This document shows, in pieces, positions 15,647-23,200 of a DNA stretch of 36,672 nucleotides (the stretch's first letter is position 1; each line of letters starts with the position of its first letter). Source of the DNA: Defluviitaleaceae bacterium (GTDB lineage: Bacteria > Bacillota > Clostridia > Lachnospirales > WRAX01); contig WRBK01000006.1 of the NCBI GenBank assembly GCA_009784575.1, positions 1 through 36,672 on the forward strand, in the 5' to 3' direction. A program made the position numbers and the translations under genes. The notes under the pieces were generated by a model that worked only from the letters and a program-made list of their open reading frames with translations, searched no databases and was not told where the DNA came from.

Positions 15647-17872
15647 ATGGAATCCAAATTATGGTATAAACAGCCCGCAAACCTACGTAGTTGGAACGAA
15701 GCCTTGCCAATAGGCAATGGCCGTCTTGGTGCTATGGTTTTTGGTGGCACGATGATTGAGCGCATACAGCTTAATGAGGACAGTTTGTGGTCTGGCGGTT
15801 TTCGGAAGCGGCAAAACCCGTATGCGAAGGCTAATTTGGGGCAGATTCGCACGCTCTTGCGTGAGGGCAAGGTAAGCGAAGCAGAGGATTTGTCACGATA
15901 CGCGCTCACAGGCACGCCTGAATATCAGCGTACATACCAAAATCTAGGAGATTTACAGATTAGATTTCAGAATATGCCCGATGATATGTATGATTATGAG
16001 CGTAGCCTGTGTTTAAATGATGCAGTGGCATCCACTACATTTATGGCGGGCGGTTTTCCTTATAGGCGTGAAGTGTTCGCCTCTGCACCCGCCGATGTTA
16101 TAGTGGTTAAACTATCCACAGATAACCCCGAAGGGCTTTCTTTTGATGCCCGCCTCGTGCGCCCGCGTTTATGCGAAAACACAGGCATTATAGATGAAAG
16201 CAGTGTCTATGTCAATGGTATCAATGGTGGAGAAGATGGTATATCATTCCATATGATGATGACAGCGGCTATTGAGGGTGGCGATATGGAGGCTACTGGC
16301 TCATATTTCGTGTTTCGCAATGTGCAGTCGGCTGTTTTGTATGTAACGGCTTCCACAAGCTATCGTAGCAAAAACACACTTGAGGCTTGTCAGAATATAT
16401 TGAGCAAGGCAAAGGTGAAGCCTTATGAGAAACACCTCGCAGAGCATTTGACTGATTACAAAGCTCTTGAATCCCGTGTGTCGCTATGCATCGGTGGTGG
16501 TGATAATTCGGAGTTACCTACAGATGAAAGGCTGTCTCGCATCAAGGAAGGTTACGAAGATGCAGGGCTTGTCGCGCTATATTTTCGCTATGGTCGCTAT
16601 TTGCTAATATCTTGCAGTAGGAAAGGCACACTCCCTGCTAATCTGCAAGGCATTTGGTGTGGCGATTTTTTGCCGCCATGGGATAGTAAATTTACAATTA
16701 ATATAAACACACAGATGAACTATTGGCCTGCTGAAATTTGCAATCTAGCAGAATGCCATGTCTCGCTTTTTGAGCATTTGCATCGTATGCATTCAAATGG
16801 TACAGAAGTTGCGCGTGATATGTATGGAGCACGCGGCTTTGTGGCGCATCATAATACGGATTTATGGGCTGATTGTGCGCCGCAGGACACCTATATCCCT
16901 AGCACTTATTGGGTTATGGGTGCGGCTTGGCTGTGCTTGCATGTTTGGGAGCATTACGAATATAGCTTAGATACAGATTTTCTTGATAAGCATTTTTATT
17001 TACTAAAAGATGTTTGCATATTTTTTGAAGACCACTTGATTGAGAATACAAAGGGCGAGCTTGTGGTGTCGCCCACATCCTCTCCAGAAAACACATATAT
17101 CCCGCCCGAAGGCAAGCCCGTGGTCCTTTGCGAGGGGTGTGCCATGGATAGCCAGATTTTATGGGAGCTGTTCACAGCTTTCGAAAAGGCTTGCCATATA
17201 TTAGGCGAGTATGATGATTTTGCAAAGAAGATAGCATCAATGCGCATCAAGTTACCGCCTATAAGCATAGGGAAAGATGGCAGCATTATGGAGTGGCTAG
17301 ATGAAAAAATAGAGGCAGAGCTAGGGCATAGGCATATATCGCATCTTTTTGCGCTATTCCCTGGCGGAAGCATATCACCAGAGCATACACCCGAACTCGC
17401 CAAGGCAGCAGAGCAAACTCTGCGTAACCGCCTTGCGCATGGTGGCGGCCATACAGGCTGGAGTCGTGCTTGGATTATTAATTTTTGGGCTAAGCTTGGT
17501 GATGCGGACGAAGCATACGACCATCTTATGCTTTTGCTGCGCCATTCCACATTGCCAAATCTATTTGATGACCATCCGCCATTTCAGATAGATGGTAATT
17601 TTGGTGGCACGGCAGCGATAGCTCATATGTTGCTGGAAAGCAGCACAAACACGGTGTATCTGCTAAAATCATTGCCTAAGCAATGGCGAAATGGATATGT
17701 ATCGGGCTTGCGAGCCAAAGGGGGATTGACAGTTAATATAAATTGGCAAAATGGCAAGCTAAAAAATGTTCGTCTAGTGGCAAGCATGGCATACAGGGGT
17801 AAGCTAATCTATAATGGCGTTTCAATAGGCTTGGATTTAAAAGAAGGCGAGGAATTTTATGCCGAAATATAA
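15647..17872 (+). CDS. Glycoside hydrolase family 95 (alpha-L-fucosidase / alpha-L-galactosidase type)
   Basis: The 741-residue protein has the three-part plan of GH95: an N-terminal beta-domain (about 1-250, starting WYKQPANLRSWNEALPIGNG), an alpha/alpha-six barrel (about 290-650) and a C-terminal beta-domain. Family landmarks are seen: QMNYWPAEICNLAECH, HHNTDLWADCAP, SPTSSPEN, HRHISHLFALFPG, GGGHTGWSRAWIINFWAKLGD and FQIDGNFGGTAAIAHML. Members invert alpha-1,2-L-fucosyl or alpha-L-galactosyl linkages. Side chains of rhamnogalacturonan can carry L-fucose or L-galactose, which suits this operon. There is no signal peptide, so the site of action should be the cytoplasm. It follows the restriction-modification gene by 8 bases with an AGAGG site. 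It is the last gene of the operon; no clear terminator separates it from the convergent methyltransferase gene. Confidence 0.93.
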   Translation: MESKLWYKQPANLRSWNEALPIGNGRLGAMVFGGTMIERIQLNEDSLWSGGFRKRQNPYAKANLGQIRTLLREGKVSEAEDLSRYALTGTPEYQRTYQNLGDLQIRFQNMPDDMYDYERSLCLNDAVASTTFMAGGFPYRREVFASAPADVIVVKLSTDNPEGLSFDARLVRPRLCENTGIIDESSVYVNGINGGEDGISFHMMMTAAIEGGDMEATGSYFVFRNVQSAVLYVTASTSYRSKNTLEACQNILSKAKVKPYEKHLAEHLTDYKALESRVSLCIGGGDNSELPTDERLSRIKEGYEDAGLVALYFRYGRYLLISCSRKGTLPANLQGIWCGDFLPPWDSKFTININTQMNYWPAEICNLAECHVSLFEHLHRMHSNGTEVARDMYGARGFVAHHNTDLWADCAPQDTYIPSTYWVMGAAWLCLHVWEHYEYSLDTDFLDKHFYLLKDVCIFFEDHLIENTKGELVVSPTSSPENTYIPPEGKPVVLCEGCAMDSQILWELFTAFEKACHILGEYDDFAKKIASMRIKLPPISIGKDGSIMEWLDEKIEAELGHRHISHLFALFPGGSISPEHTPELAKAAEQTLRNRLAHGGGHTGWSRAWIINFWAKLGDADEAYDHLMLLLRHSTLPNLFDDHPPFQIDGNFGGTAAIAHMLLESSTNTVYLLKSLPKQWRNGYVSGLRAKGGLTVNINWQNGKLKNVRLVASMAYRGKLIYNGVSIGLDLKEGEEFYAEI

Positions 17873-17888
17873 TTTAATGACCAACCAT

Positions 17889-18689
17889 TTATTTACGCGT
17901 TATCGCAAAAAAGTGGTCTGAAATTCCCATAAGCTCAGGCGCACGTTCTGTTCTTCTGATATATTCCAAAAATAATTTTAGCTGCTCTTCGTTTTTGAGC
18001 AACCCTTCGGTATTTACCGCTCTTGCAAATCCCTCAATGGCTATAAAGTCAATATCTCCAAACCCAGATTCCATAAGCTCGCTCTCAATATCGCTAGGCT
18101 TATGAAAAAATGCTGATGTGAAATACGATGTATCTTTAGGGGAGTGCATACCTGTTTCTAATCCGCCATCCAATATTTCAATAAATTTCTCGTCGTTTAT
18201 TAGCATTCCACCAAATCCATCTAAAAGAGAGGCATATCTCGAAATAAGAGCGCATATCAACACGCCACCTGGTTTCAAAACTCGTCTGGCTTCCGACAAA
18301 CACATTAGCCTATCATCTCTATCTTGCAGATGATACAATGGTCCCATCACAAGCACAATGTCAAAGAAGTTATCCTCATACGGAAGATTACGGGCATCGC
18401 CGCAATAATAAGAAGCCAAGGAAACACCATGCTCCCTGCCATATTCTTTAGCCTGGTCAATATGCGATGGAGTAAAGTCAAGCAAATGCACATTATGCCC
18501 TTGCGATGCGAGCCAATATGAATACGAACCTGTAGCTCCACCAATATCAGCTATGTCCATTGGACTTTCAGATAAATAACGAGAAATTATCTCTTTTGAC
18601 CTTACGAACTCAATATGATTTCGTCCCATACGCCCATGTTCATCATAGGAGTCTTGATAATATGATTTTATTTTTGAATTATCGTCCAT
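17889..18689 (-). CDS. Class I SAM-dependent methyltransferase, substrate unknown
   Basis: The 266-residue protein has the Rossmann fold of class I methyltransferases. The SAM-binding glycine motif appears as ADIGGATGSYSYWLASQGH (near residues 42-60), the acidic loop as VHLLDFTP, and later motifs as GDARNLPYEDNFFDIVLVMGPLYHL and EARRVLKPGGVLICAL. It resembles small-molecule or ubiquinone-type (UbiE-like) methyltransferases of the Methyltransf_11 group, but nothing shows its substrate. GAGGT precedes the ATG. It runs against the GH95 gene with 16 bases between them. Confidence 0.88.
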   Translation of the reverse strand: MDDNSKIKSYYQDSYDEHGRMGRNHIEFVRSKEIISRYLSESPMDIADIGGATGSYSYWLASQGHNVHLLDFTPSHIDQAKEYGREHGVSLASYYCGDARNLPYEDNFFDIVLVMGPLYHLQDRDDRLMCLSEARRVLKPGGVLICALISRYASLLDGFGGMLINDEKFIEILDGGLETGMHSPKDTSYFTSAFFHKPSDIESELMESGFGDIDFIAIEGFARAVNTEGLLKNEEQLKLFLEYIRRTERAPELMGISDHFFAITRK

Positions 18690-18714
18690 AAATACCTCGC
18701 AAGTTTTATCTAAT

Positions 18715-18746
18715 GCAAAAAACCGCCAAGCATAAGCCTAGCGGTT
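18715..18746 (-). terminator. Intrinsic terminator after the 84-residue membrane protein gene
   Basis: On the minus strand an 11-bp stem (18736-18746 with 18721-18731, including two G-U pairs) with a 4-base loop is followed by six T. It lies 16 bases past the stop of the small membrane protein gene and before the methyltransferase gene, so that gene probably has its own promoter or depends on read-through. Confidence 0.8.
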
Positions 18747-18762
18747 GCAGTGTAATCAAAGA

Positions 18763-19017
18763 TTACTCACCTTCTACAAAATCATCCTCATTAGGATAGA
18801 AATACAATGCATCTTCGCCATCATCCAAATTCCATTCATCATCTAGCATACCCTCTTCGCTCCTCTTGAGCAATTTAACGATAACGACGATGGAGAAAAC
18901 AAGGGCAGCCGCCGCAAGGGCAATCACAAGGGCAGTAACAACAGGATGCTCGCTTGCGTAGTTCTTGGTTCTTGTGATATAGCTTGGTCTTGAGCCACAT
19001 GGAAGAAATTTCATCAT
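18763..19017 (-). CDS. 84-residue single-pass membrane protein with acidic C-terminal tail
   Basis: The protein begins MMKFLPCGSRPSYITRTKNY, has one strong membrane segment at about 27-48 (VVTALVIALAAAALVFSIVVIV), a short basic stretch (KLLKR), and then an acidic tail (DDEWNLDDGEDALYFYPNEDD). The basic residues after the segment suggest that the tail is cytoplasmic. I do not recognise the family. AGAGGTG lies 5 bases before the ATG, a terminator follows, and the NUDIX gene ends 29 bases upstream, so it is a credible gene cotranscribed with the NUDIX gene. Confidence 0.72.
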   Translation of the reverse strand: MMKFLPCGSRPSYITRTKNYASEHPVVTALVIALAAAALVFSIVVIVKLLKRSEEGMLDDEWNLDDGEDALYFYPNEDDFVEGE

Positions 19018-19046
19018 AACAACACCTCTTTTTCTGTATGTTTATA

Positions 19047-19514
19047 TTATGTTTTGCTTACGCGATTTGATTTGTTTGTACGCGCCCTAGCTTTTGCGCG
19101 AATTTGCTCATATTCATCATATGCCTTTAACACCATTTGTTTTTCATCATGGTATTTGAGCAGATGATATGCCTCGTGCTTTTTGTAAAATCCAGCATCT
19201 GCAAAATATTCTTCTTGCTGGGGCTTGCAATGAAAAGAATCCGATGACATTAAATACCAATGCACCGTCTTGTTTATTGTATCTTCATGACCCCTAAAAG
19301 TATATTGTGTTTTGCCTAGGTATTTTAAGATTTTGGCAAAGGCTCTTGTTTCTTCGCGCACCTCACGAAGGGCTGTCTGCCTAAAGCTCTCTTTGGCCTC
19401 CACCGTGCCCTTTGGCAATACCCATCCAATAGACTTTCCATTTTGGTTTTTATACAAAAGGAGAACCTTCCCTTTGTGTATCACAACACCCCCACAGCTT
19501 GTAGTTTCTATCAT
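19047..19514 (-). CDS. NUDIX hydrolase
   Basis: The 155-residue protein carries a NUDIX box from Gly36 to Glu55: GTVEAKE, then seven residues, then REVREE. The glutamates of REVREE bind the metal that cleaves nucleoside-diphosphate-linked substrates. The N-terminal SCGGVVIHKGKVLLLYKNQNG and WVLPKG are typical of MutT/ADP-ribose or Ap4A-type enzymes. The usual glycine after the EE pair is replaced by Arg57, a common variation. The substrate cannot be read from the sequence. A good promoter lies at 19557-19585 just upstream. Confidence 0.9.
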   Translation of the reverse strand: MIETTSCGGVVIHKGKVLLLYKNQNGKSIGWVLPKGTVEAKESFRQTALREVREETRAFAKILKYLGKTQYTFRGHEDTINKTVHWYLMSSDSFHCKPQQEEYFADAGFYKKHEAYHLLKYHDEKQMVLKAYDEYEQIRAKARARTNKSNRVSKT

Positions 19515-19556
19515 TTTTGTTCAACCCTTTGCTGTAATATTCTATTGTGTCTCTTA

Positions 19557-19585
19557 AGTATAACCTTATTTCCAAATTTTTTCAA
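19557..19585 (-). promoter_or_regulatory. Sigma-A-type promoter for the NUDIX gene
   Basis: On the minus strand TTGAAA (19580-19585) and TATACT (19557-19562) are 17 bases apart. They lie in the gap between the end of the prsW-like gene and the NUDIX start, with a leader of about 35 bases. The match was made by eye. Confidence 0.65.
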
Positions 19586-19594
19586 GTGCTAAAT

Positions 19595-20272
19595 TTATTT
19601 AAAAGGTGACATTTCTAAATGCATTTTGATTTTCTTTAGCCCGCCATGCCACAGCATCAGCAAAAAAGGCACAAAAACCACTAAATAATAAGCATAGCCC
19701 GACAATAGCAATGTGTTATATATCCCATGCATTATAAAAGGCACGAAAAACGCTAGAGCTATACGATAACGCCTGTTTTGTGGTTCAAACTTAGCTATGG
19801 CAAAATGATAACCCATTATTATACCAAAAAGCCCATGGGCAGGCACAGAAACCACAGCACGCAAAAGTGCCGTAGATAATCCACCAAGTTGTGGATTGAA
19901 CACATATAGCACATTTTCCACCCCTGCAAACCCTAGGGATATAAAAACAGCATAAACTATGCCGTCCACTCTCTCATTAAGGTTTTTGCTACGCCATACA
20001 AGCAAGTATAGCACAATAAATTTAAAGCCCTCTTCTACCAGACCCGCTATGGCAAAAGAGGTAAAAACTGCCTCTCCGAATTGCCCAATAGCAAGGGGCA
20101 TAAACCTTGCTACAAAGCTTTGTGTCTGCATTATGGGCAGTGTAATTATACAGCCCATCACAACGCCCGTAGCTAAAAGTCGCCATGGCTCATGCTCGTA
20201 TTTATCACGAATATACATATATACCAAACATATAAGCGTAGGTGCAATGGCTAGAGTACCTAATTTTTCCAT
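19595..20272 (-). CDS. prsW: PrsW-family intramembrane metalloprotease
   Basis: The 225-residue protein has seven or eight membrane segments and the PrsW signature residues: Glu80-Glu81 with Lys84 in VEEGFKF, Glu119 in FAGVENVLY, His146 in PAHGLFG and His182 in MHGIYNT. In Bacillus subtilis PrsW makes the first cut in the anti-sigma factor RsiW. The N-terminal LAIAPTLICLVYMYIRDKYEHEP is also characteristic. No anti-sigma factor gene is seen nearby, so the target is unknown. The start lies two bases after a 12-bp hairpin, and no strong ribosome binding site is visible. Confidence 0.88.
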   Translation of the reverse strand: MEKLGTLAIAPTLICLVYMYIRDKYEHEPWRLLATGVVMGCIITLPIMQTQSFVARFMPLAIGQFGEAVFTSFAIAGLVEEGFKFIVLYLLVWRSKNLNERVDGIVYAVFISLGFAGVENVLYVFNPQLGGLSTALLRAVVSVPAHGLFGIIMGYHFAIAKFEPQNRRYRIALAFFVPFIMHGIYNTLLLSGYAYYLVVFVPFLLMLWHGGLKKIKMHLEMSPFK

Positions 20273-20274
20273 AT

Positions 20275-20310
20275 ATAATCCACACTCCCATTGATGATAG
20301 TGTGGATTAT
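20275..20310 (-). promoter_or_regulatory. Perfect 12-bp hairpin just before the prsW start
   Basis: Positions 20275-20286 and 20299-20310 are perfect reverse complements around a 12-base loop. On the minus strand the hairpin lies between the rhomboid stop and the prsW ATG, ending two bases before the ATG, and it includes the only purine-rich stretch (GTGTGG) that could serve as a ribosome binding site. No T run follows on the minus strand, so it is a poor terminator. Control of prsW translation is a possible role. Confidence 0.5.
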
Positions 20311-20320
20311 TGATAAAATA

Positions 20321-21412
20321 TTATGCCTTAATACGCCAAGTCAAGATATATCCCAAAACAAATCCCGTGACCAGCCCGCCAAGATGCGCCGCATTGCCTA
20401 TATTCATTAAATTCCATTGGTTTATGGCAAGCCCAAACAAAACATTGATTACTACTAGCATCATCAGCATCCTAATATTTAGACCCTGAACATGCTGTTT
20501 GCGTAATCCCGCAACAGCGACAAGTGCGCCCAAAGCACCGAAAAGCGCACCAGATGCTCCTGCGGATGTGTATAGTGGGTTAAGCAAAATAGAAGCAAGG
20601 CTACCCAATATTCCGCTAGCCAAATAAATTAATAAGAATTTTATATGCCCAATATACACCTCTAGGCGCGTAGCAAAAATTATTAAAAAACCCGTGTTCA
20701 TAAGCAAATGCAGAAAACCAATATGTAAAAAGCTAGATGTTAGCAGACGATGGTACTCGCCCATTGTAAAAACATAATAATTGGACACTGCCCCGTATCT
20801 TATCAGCGTTATTGTATTTTGCGAACCGCCATTTGCCTCCATCAATAAAAACATCAACAAATTGATAGTTATTATGGTATAGCATAAATAAGGGCGTTTT
20901 GATATAGGTATTGTGTGGTCATTTGCAATTTGCTGCACCACCCCTTTTAACGCCCTTTCGATTTTCTTTAACGCACCATCAATATTGTGCGGCTGGCTTG
21001 TATTACGCATTATCCGCAAATTTGCCGTGTCCACGCCATAATATACATCATATTTTGTCATCATTGCAAAGTCGTCTTGGTTATCAATTAGTTTTTCAAT
21101 CTCACGAATATCGCCAGACAAATCTCCAACAATCATGTTAAAAACTACTGAATGGCGCATACCATAGCGGGACGTAATGGTCGCAACATATTGGTCTACA
21201 ATCACCTTTTGCATCGTATAGCCCACCGTGTTTTGCATGTCAATCTCATAAATGGCATAATAATATGCCACAGAACCAGAAACCTTGCCCCACAAGCAAA
21301 GCCCTCGATTTTGTGGCAAATTAATAGATTCAGCTATAGGCATATTTATTCGCTCATATCCTGCTGCTGACATAATATTAGTAAAATTTTCCGCAAACTC
21401 TGCGTAGTTCAT
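20321..21412 (-). CDS. Rhomboid-family intramembrane serine protease with N-terminal soluble domain
   Basis: The 363-residue protein has a soluble N-terminal domain of about 170 residues, then the six-helix rhomboid core. The core motifs are HIGFLHLLMNTG (230-241), the catalytic Ser287 in GASGALFG and catalytic His343 in NAAHLGG. Rhomboids cut membrane proteins within or near their membrane segments; in Bacillota (GluP/YqgP) they are linked to membrane protein turnover. The N-terminal domain is reminiscent of other clostridial rhomboids, but I cannot name it. It lies 14 bases after the bofA gene and about 50 bases before prsW, which puts two different intramembrane proteases side by side. Confidence 0.92.
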   Translation of the reverse strand: MNYAEFAENFTNIMSAAGYERINMPIAESINLPQNRGLCLWGKVSGSVAYYYAIYEIDMQNTVGYTMQKVIVDQYVATITSRYGMRHSVVFNMIVGDLSGDIREIEKLIDNQDDFAMMTKYDVYYGVDTANLRIMRNTSQPHNIDGALKKIERALKGVVQQIANDHTIPISKRPYLCYTIITINLLMFLLMEANGGSQNTITLIRYGAVSNYYVFTMGEYHRLLTSSFLHIGFLHLLMNTGFLIIFATRLEVYIGHIKFLLIYLASGILGSLASILLNPLYTSAGASGALFGALGALVAVAGLRKQHVQGLNIRMLMMLVVINVLFGLAINQWNLMNIGNAAHLGGLVTGFVLGYILTWRIKA

Positions 21413-21426
21413 ATGTTTTCCTTTGT

Positions 21427-21711
21427 TTATAAGATAAATGCCAGTCCGTACAGCATAACAATACCTGGAAGCCCTAGAAAAGTTGCTACAACCATTGTTA
21501 CAACATTAATACCAACAGCAGTTGCTGCAAGCCCAAAACCCGAAAATACAAAATTGGTAACAAAAATACACAAAACACCCACAATTGCACGCCCGCAAAA
21601 ACCCGCTACACGGCGCATTTTATTATTAACCACCAATACTCCTAGTACAATCAAAATACCTATGGCTACCCAAATGATAAACTGACTATCCATATTTTGC
21701 AAAAACCCCAT
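21427..21711 (-). CDS. bofA: BofA-family protein (pro-sigma-K processing inhibitor type)
   Basis: The 94-residue protein has two or three membrane segments and the BofA-type C-terminal signature GINVVTMVVATFLGLPGIV. In B. subtilis BofA holds the intramembrane protease SpoIVFB inactive until a forespore signal arrives, so its presence supports a spore-forming lineage. The pairing with DUF2508 (yaaL) 18 bases upstream is the usual gene order of Bacillota. The start is supported by GAAAGGA before the ATG. Confidence 0.85.
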   Translation of the reverse strand: MGFLQNMDSQFIIWVAIGILIVLGVLVVNNKMRRVAGFCGRAIVGVLCIFVTNFVFSGFGLAATAVGINVVTMVVATFLGLPGIVMLYGLAFIL

Positions 21712-21729
21712 AATATCCTTTCGCCTCCA

Positions 21730-22017
21730 CTAGAATATTTTTCCAACAATCCCTTTATCTTTGCATTGGCGTAAATAGAACTTGTAGCGCATGTTTATTG
21801 CATTCATCTCAAAAATATAACTGTCTATCAGCACAGGGTCTGTTACAGAATCCAGCGAGCTATATATCGCATCTAGGTCTTTTTTCAATTTTTCTAAAGT
21901 TGCTAGAATTATGATGTCTTCCCCACTTATCTCCTTTTTCTTTTTTGTAAGTGGTTTTGGTCTTTTTGTTGGCTTTTCTATTGTCAAAGCTTCGTAGTTA
22001 TATGCCTGTACGCTCAT
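21730..22017 (-). CDS. DUF2508 (YaaL-like) family protein
   Basis: The 95-residue soluble protein has a Lys-rich region (residues 15-30) and a helical C-terminal part (about 33-90) with the pattern LEKLKKDLDAIYSSLDSVTDPVLIDSYIFEMNA, matching the YaaL/DUF2508 family. Its function is unknown. In Bacillota it stands next to bofA and often recR, as it does here with bofA. AGGAGGG precedes the ATG. Confidence 0.83.
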   Translation of the reverse strand: MSVQAYNYEALTIEKPTKRPKPLTKKKKEISGEDIIILATLEKLKKDLDAIYSSLDSVTDPVLIDSYIFEMNAINMRYKFYLRQCKDKGIVGKIF

Positions 22018-22102
22018 ATCTTCCCTCCTATGTTTTCATGTGTGTTACATAAAATATAGTCAGGATTTTCCTAATTTATTCCCAATTTCCAATTTTTGTT
22101 AT

Positions 22103-22729
22103 TTAAAATTTCTTGATGCTAAATTTATTCTCCTCGCTTTTTATCAAGCGCACGATATTTTTTCTATGGGTAAAGAAGCCAAGGGCAGCTATTATCCATA
22201 ATACTACTATTATCTGACAATCACTAAAGAAAAATGTTGTCGTGGCGGCAAGCATTGTCAGTCCCACTAGAGATGCTAGCGACATGTACTTTGAAATAAT
22301 CAATGTAGCCAATGCCACCAAAAATGTGATAACAAGCACGCGTAAATCAAACATAAGTGCTAGCCCAAGTGTACTAGCTATGCCCTTGCCTCCGCGGAAC
22401 TTTAAGAAAAACGGGAAATTATGCCCCAAGATTACGCCAAGACCCGTAAGTAGACCAGGCAGATACTCTATGCCTTCCATGCCCCATGGGCGGCCATTAA
22501 ATACATAATTGGCAAGCATAATAGCCGCTACTGCTTTCGCTACATCTAGCAAAAGTACAATGGCACCCGCCTTCGCACCCATTACACGAGTAACATTGGT
22601 CATGCCAGCATTGCCGCTACCATGGTCTCTAATATCTATTTTGCCAAAAATCCTGCCTACAAAATATGCTATTTGAAAACAGCCTACGGCATAACCTATC
22701 AAAATAAATGCAATCTCAAGATACATCAT
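22103..22729 (-). CDS. plsY: Glycerol-3-phosphate acyltransferase PlsY
   Basis: The 208-residue membrane protein transfers the acyl group from acyl phosphate to glycerol 3-phosphate, the first step of phospholipid synthesis. The family motifs are present: GSGNAGMTNVTRVMG (near 37-51) and GHNFPFFLKFRGGKGIAS (about 101-118). Five membrane segments are visible and the length is normal. It follows the flavodoxin gene by 6 bases with AGGAGG before the ATG. The der-plsY neighbourhood is common in Clostridia. The 85 bases between it and DUF2508 contain nothing I can name. Confidence 0.95.
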   Translation of the reverse strand: MMYLEIAFILIGYAVGCFQIAYFVGRIFGKIDIRDHGSGNAGMTNVTRVMGAKAGAIVLLLDVAKAVAAIMLANYVFNGRPWGMEGIEYLPGLLTGLGVILGHNFPFFLKFRGGKGIASTLGLALMFDLRVLVITFLVALATLIISKYMSLASLVGLTMLAATTTFFFSDCQIIVVLWIIAALGFFTHRKNIVRLIKSEENKFSIKKF

Positions 22730-22735
22730 TTCCTC

Positions 22736-23200
22736 CTAATATTCCATATTGCTTACAAATCGAGCAATCGCCTCATCATCAATTCGTTCTACATACTCCT
22801 TTTGTTTCATCACAAGCTTGATGATGAACCGCTCAAATCCCACTGCTTTTTGCGGGTCAAAGATACCGCCCAAAAAAGCTTTTGCCTTCACTATATCTAA
22901 CAGATTTTGAGGATAGTTGGTTGCAAAATATTTTTCATCTGCCGCAAAGCCTGATAAAAATAGACCCAATTTCTTTTCGGCTAAAATATTCGCATTTTCA
23001 GCAGCAAATACTTTTGCTTCCTTGCGTATGGACCCAGCATATAAAGAGCTGCCTACAATAATGCATCCATAGTCCGCAATAGATGGTAGATTGCCCTGTT
23101 TTAGGTCGCAAACAACAGCATTATCAATCTTGCTAGCTATACGATTTGCTATCTCTTTTGTCGCGCCATATTTTGATGCGTACAGTATCAAGGTTTTCAT
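22736..23200 (-). CDS. Flavodoxin-domain protein (HemG-like)
   Basis: The 154-residue protein begins MKTLILYASKYGATKEIANRIA, the FMN-phosphate-binding loop of flavodoxin-like proteins, and has the GSSLYAGSIRKEAKVF segment seen in the menaquinone-dependent protoporphyrinogen oxidase (HemG)-like group. It likely binds FMN and carries out electron transfer or oxidation of an unknown partner. Its start overlaps the der stop by ATGA, so it is probably translationally coupled to der; a link to haem synthesis is not shown by the context. Confidence 0.85.
   Translation of the reverse strand: MKTLILYASKYGATKEIANRIASKIDNAVVCDLKQGNLPSIADYGCIIVGSSLYAGSIRKEAKVFAAENANILAEKKLGLFLSGFAADEKYFATNYPQNLLDIVKAKAFLGGIFDPQKAVGFERFIIKLVMKQKEYVERIDDEAIARFVSNMEY

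Noticed and set aside
16996-17550. 184-residue open frame antisense to the GH95 gene
   Set aside because: The plus-strand frame carries clear GH95 motifs; this one is a shadow.
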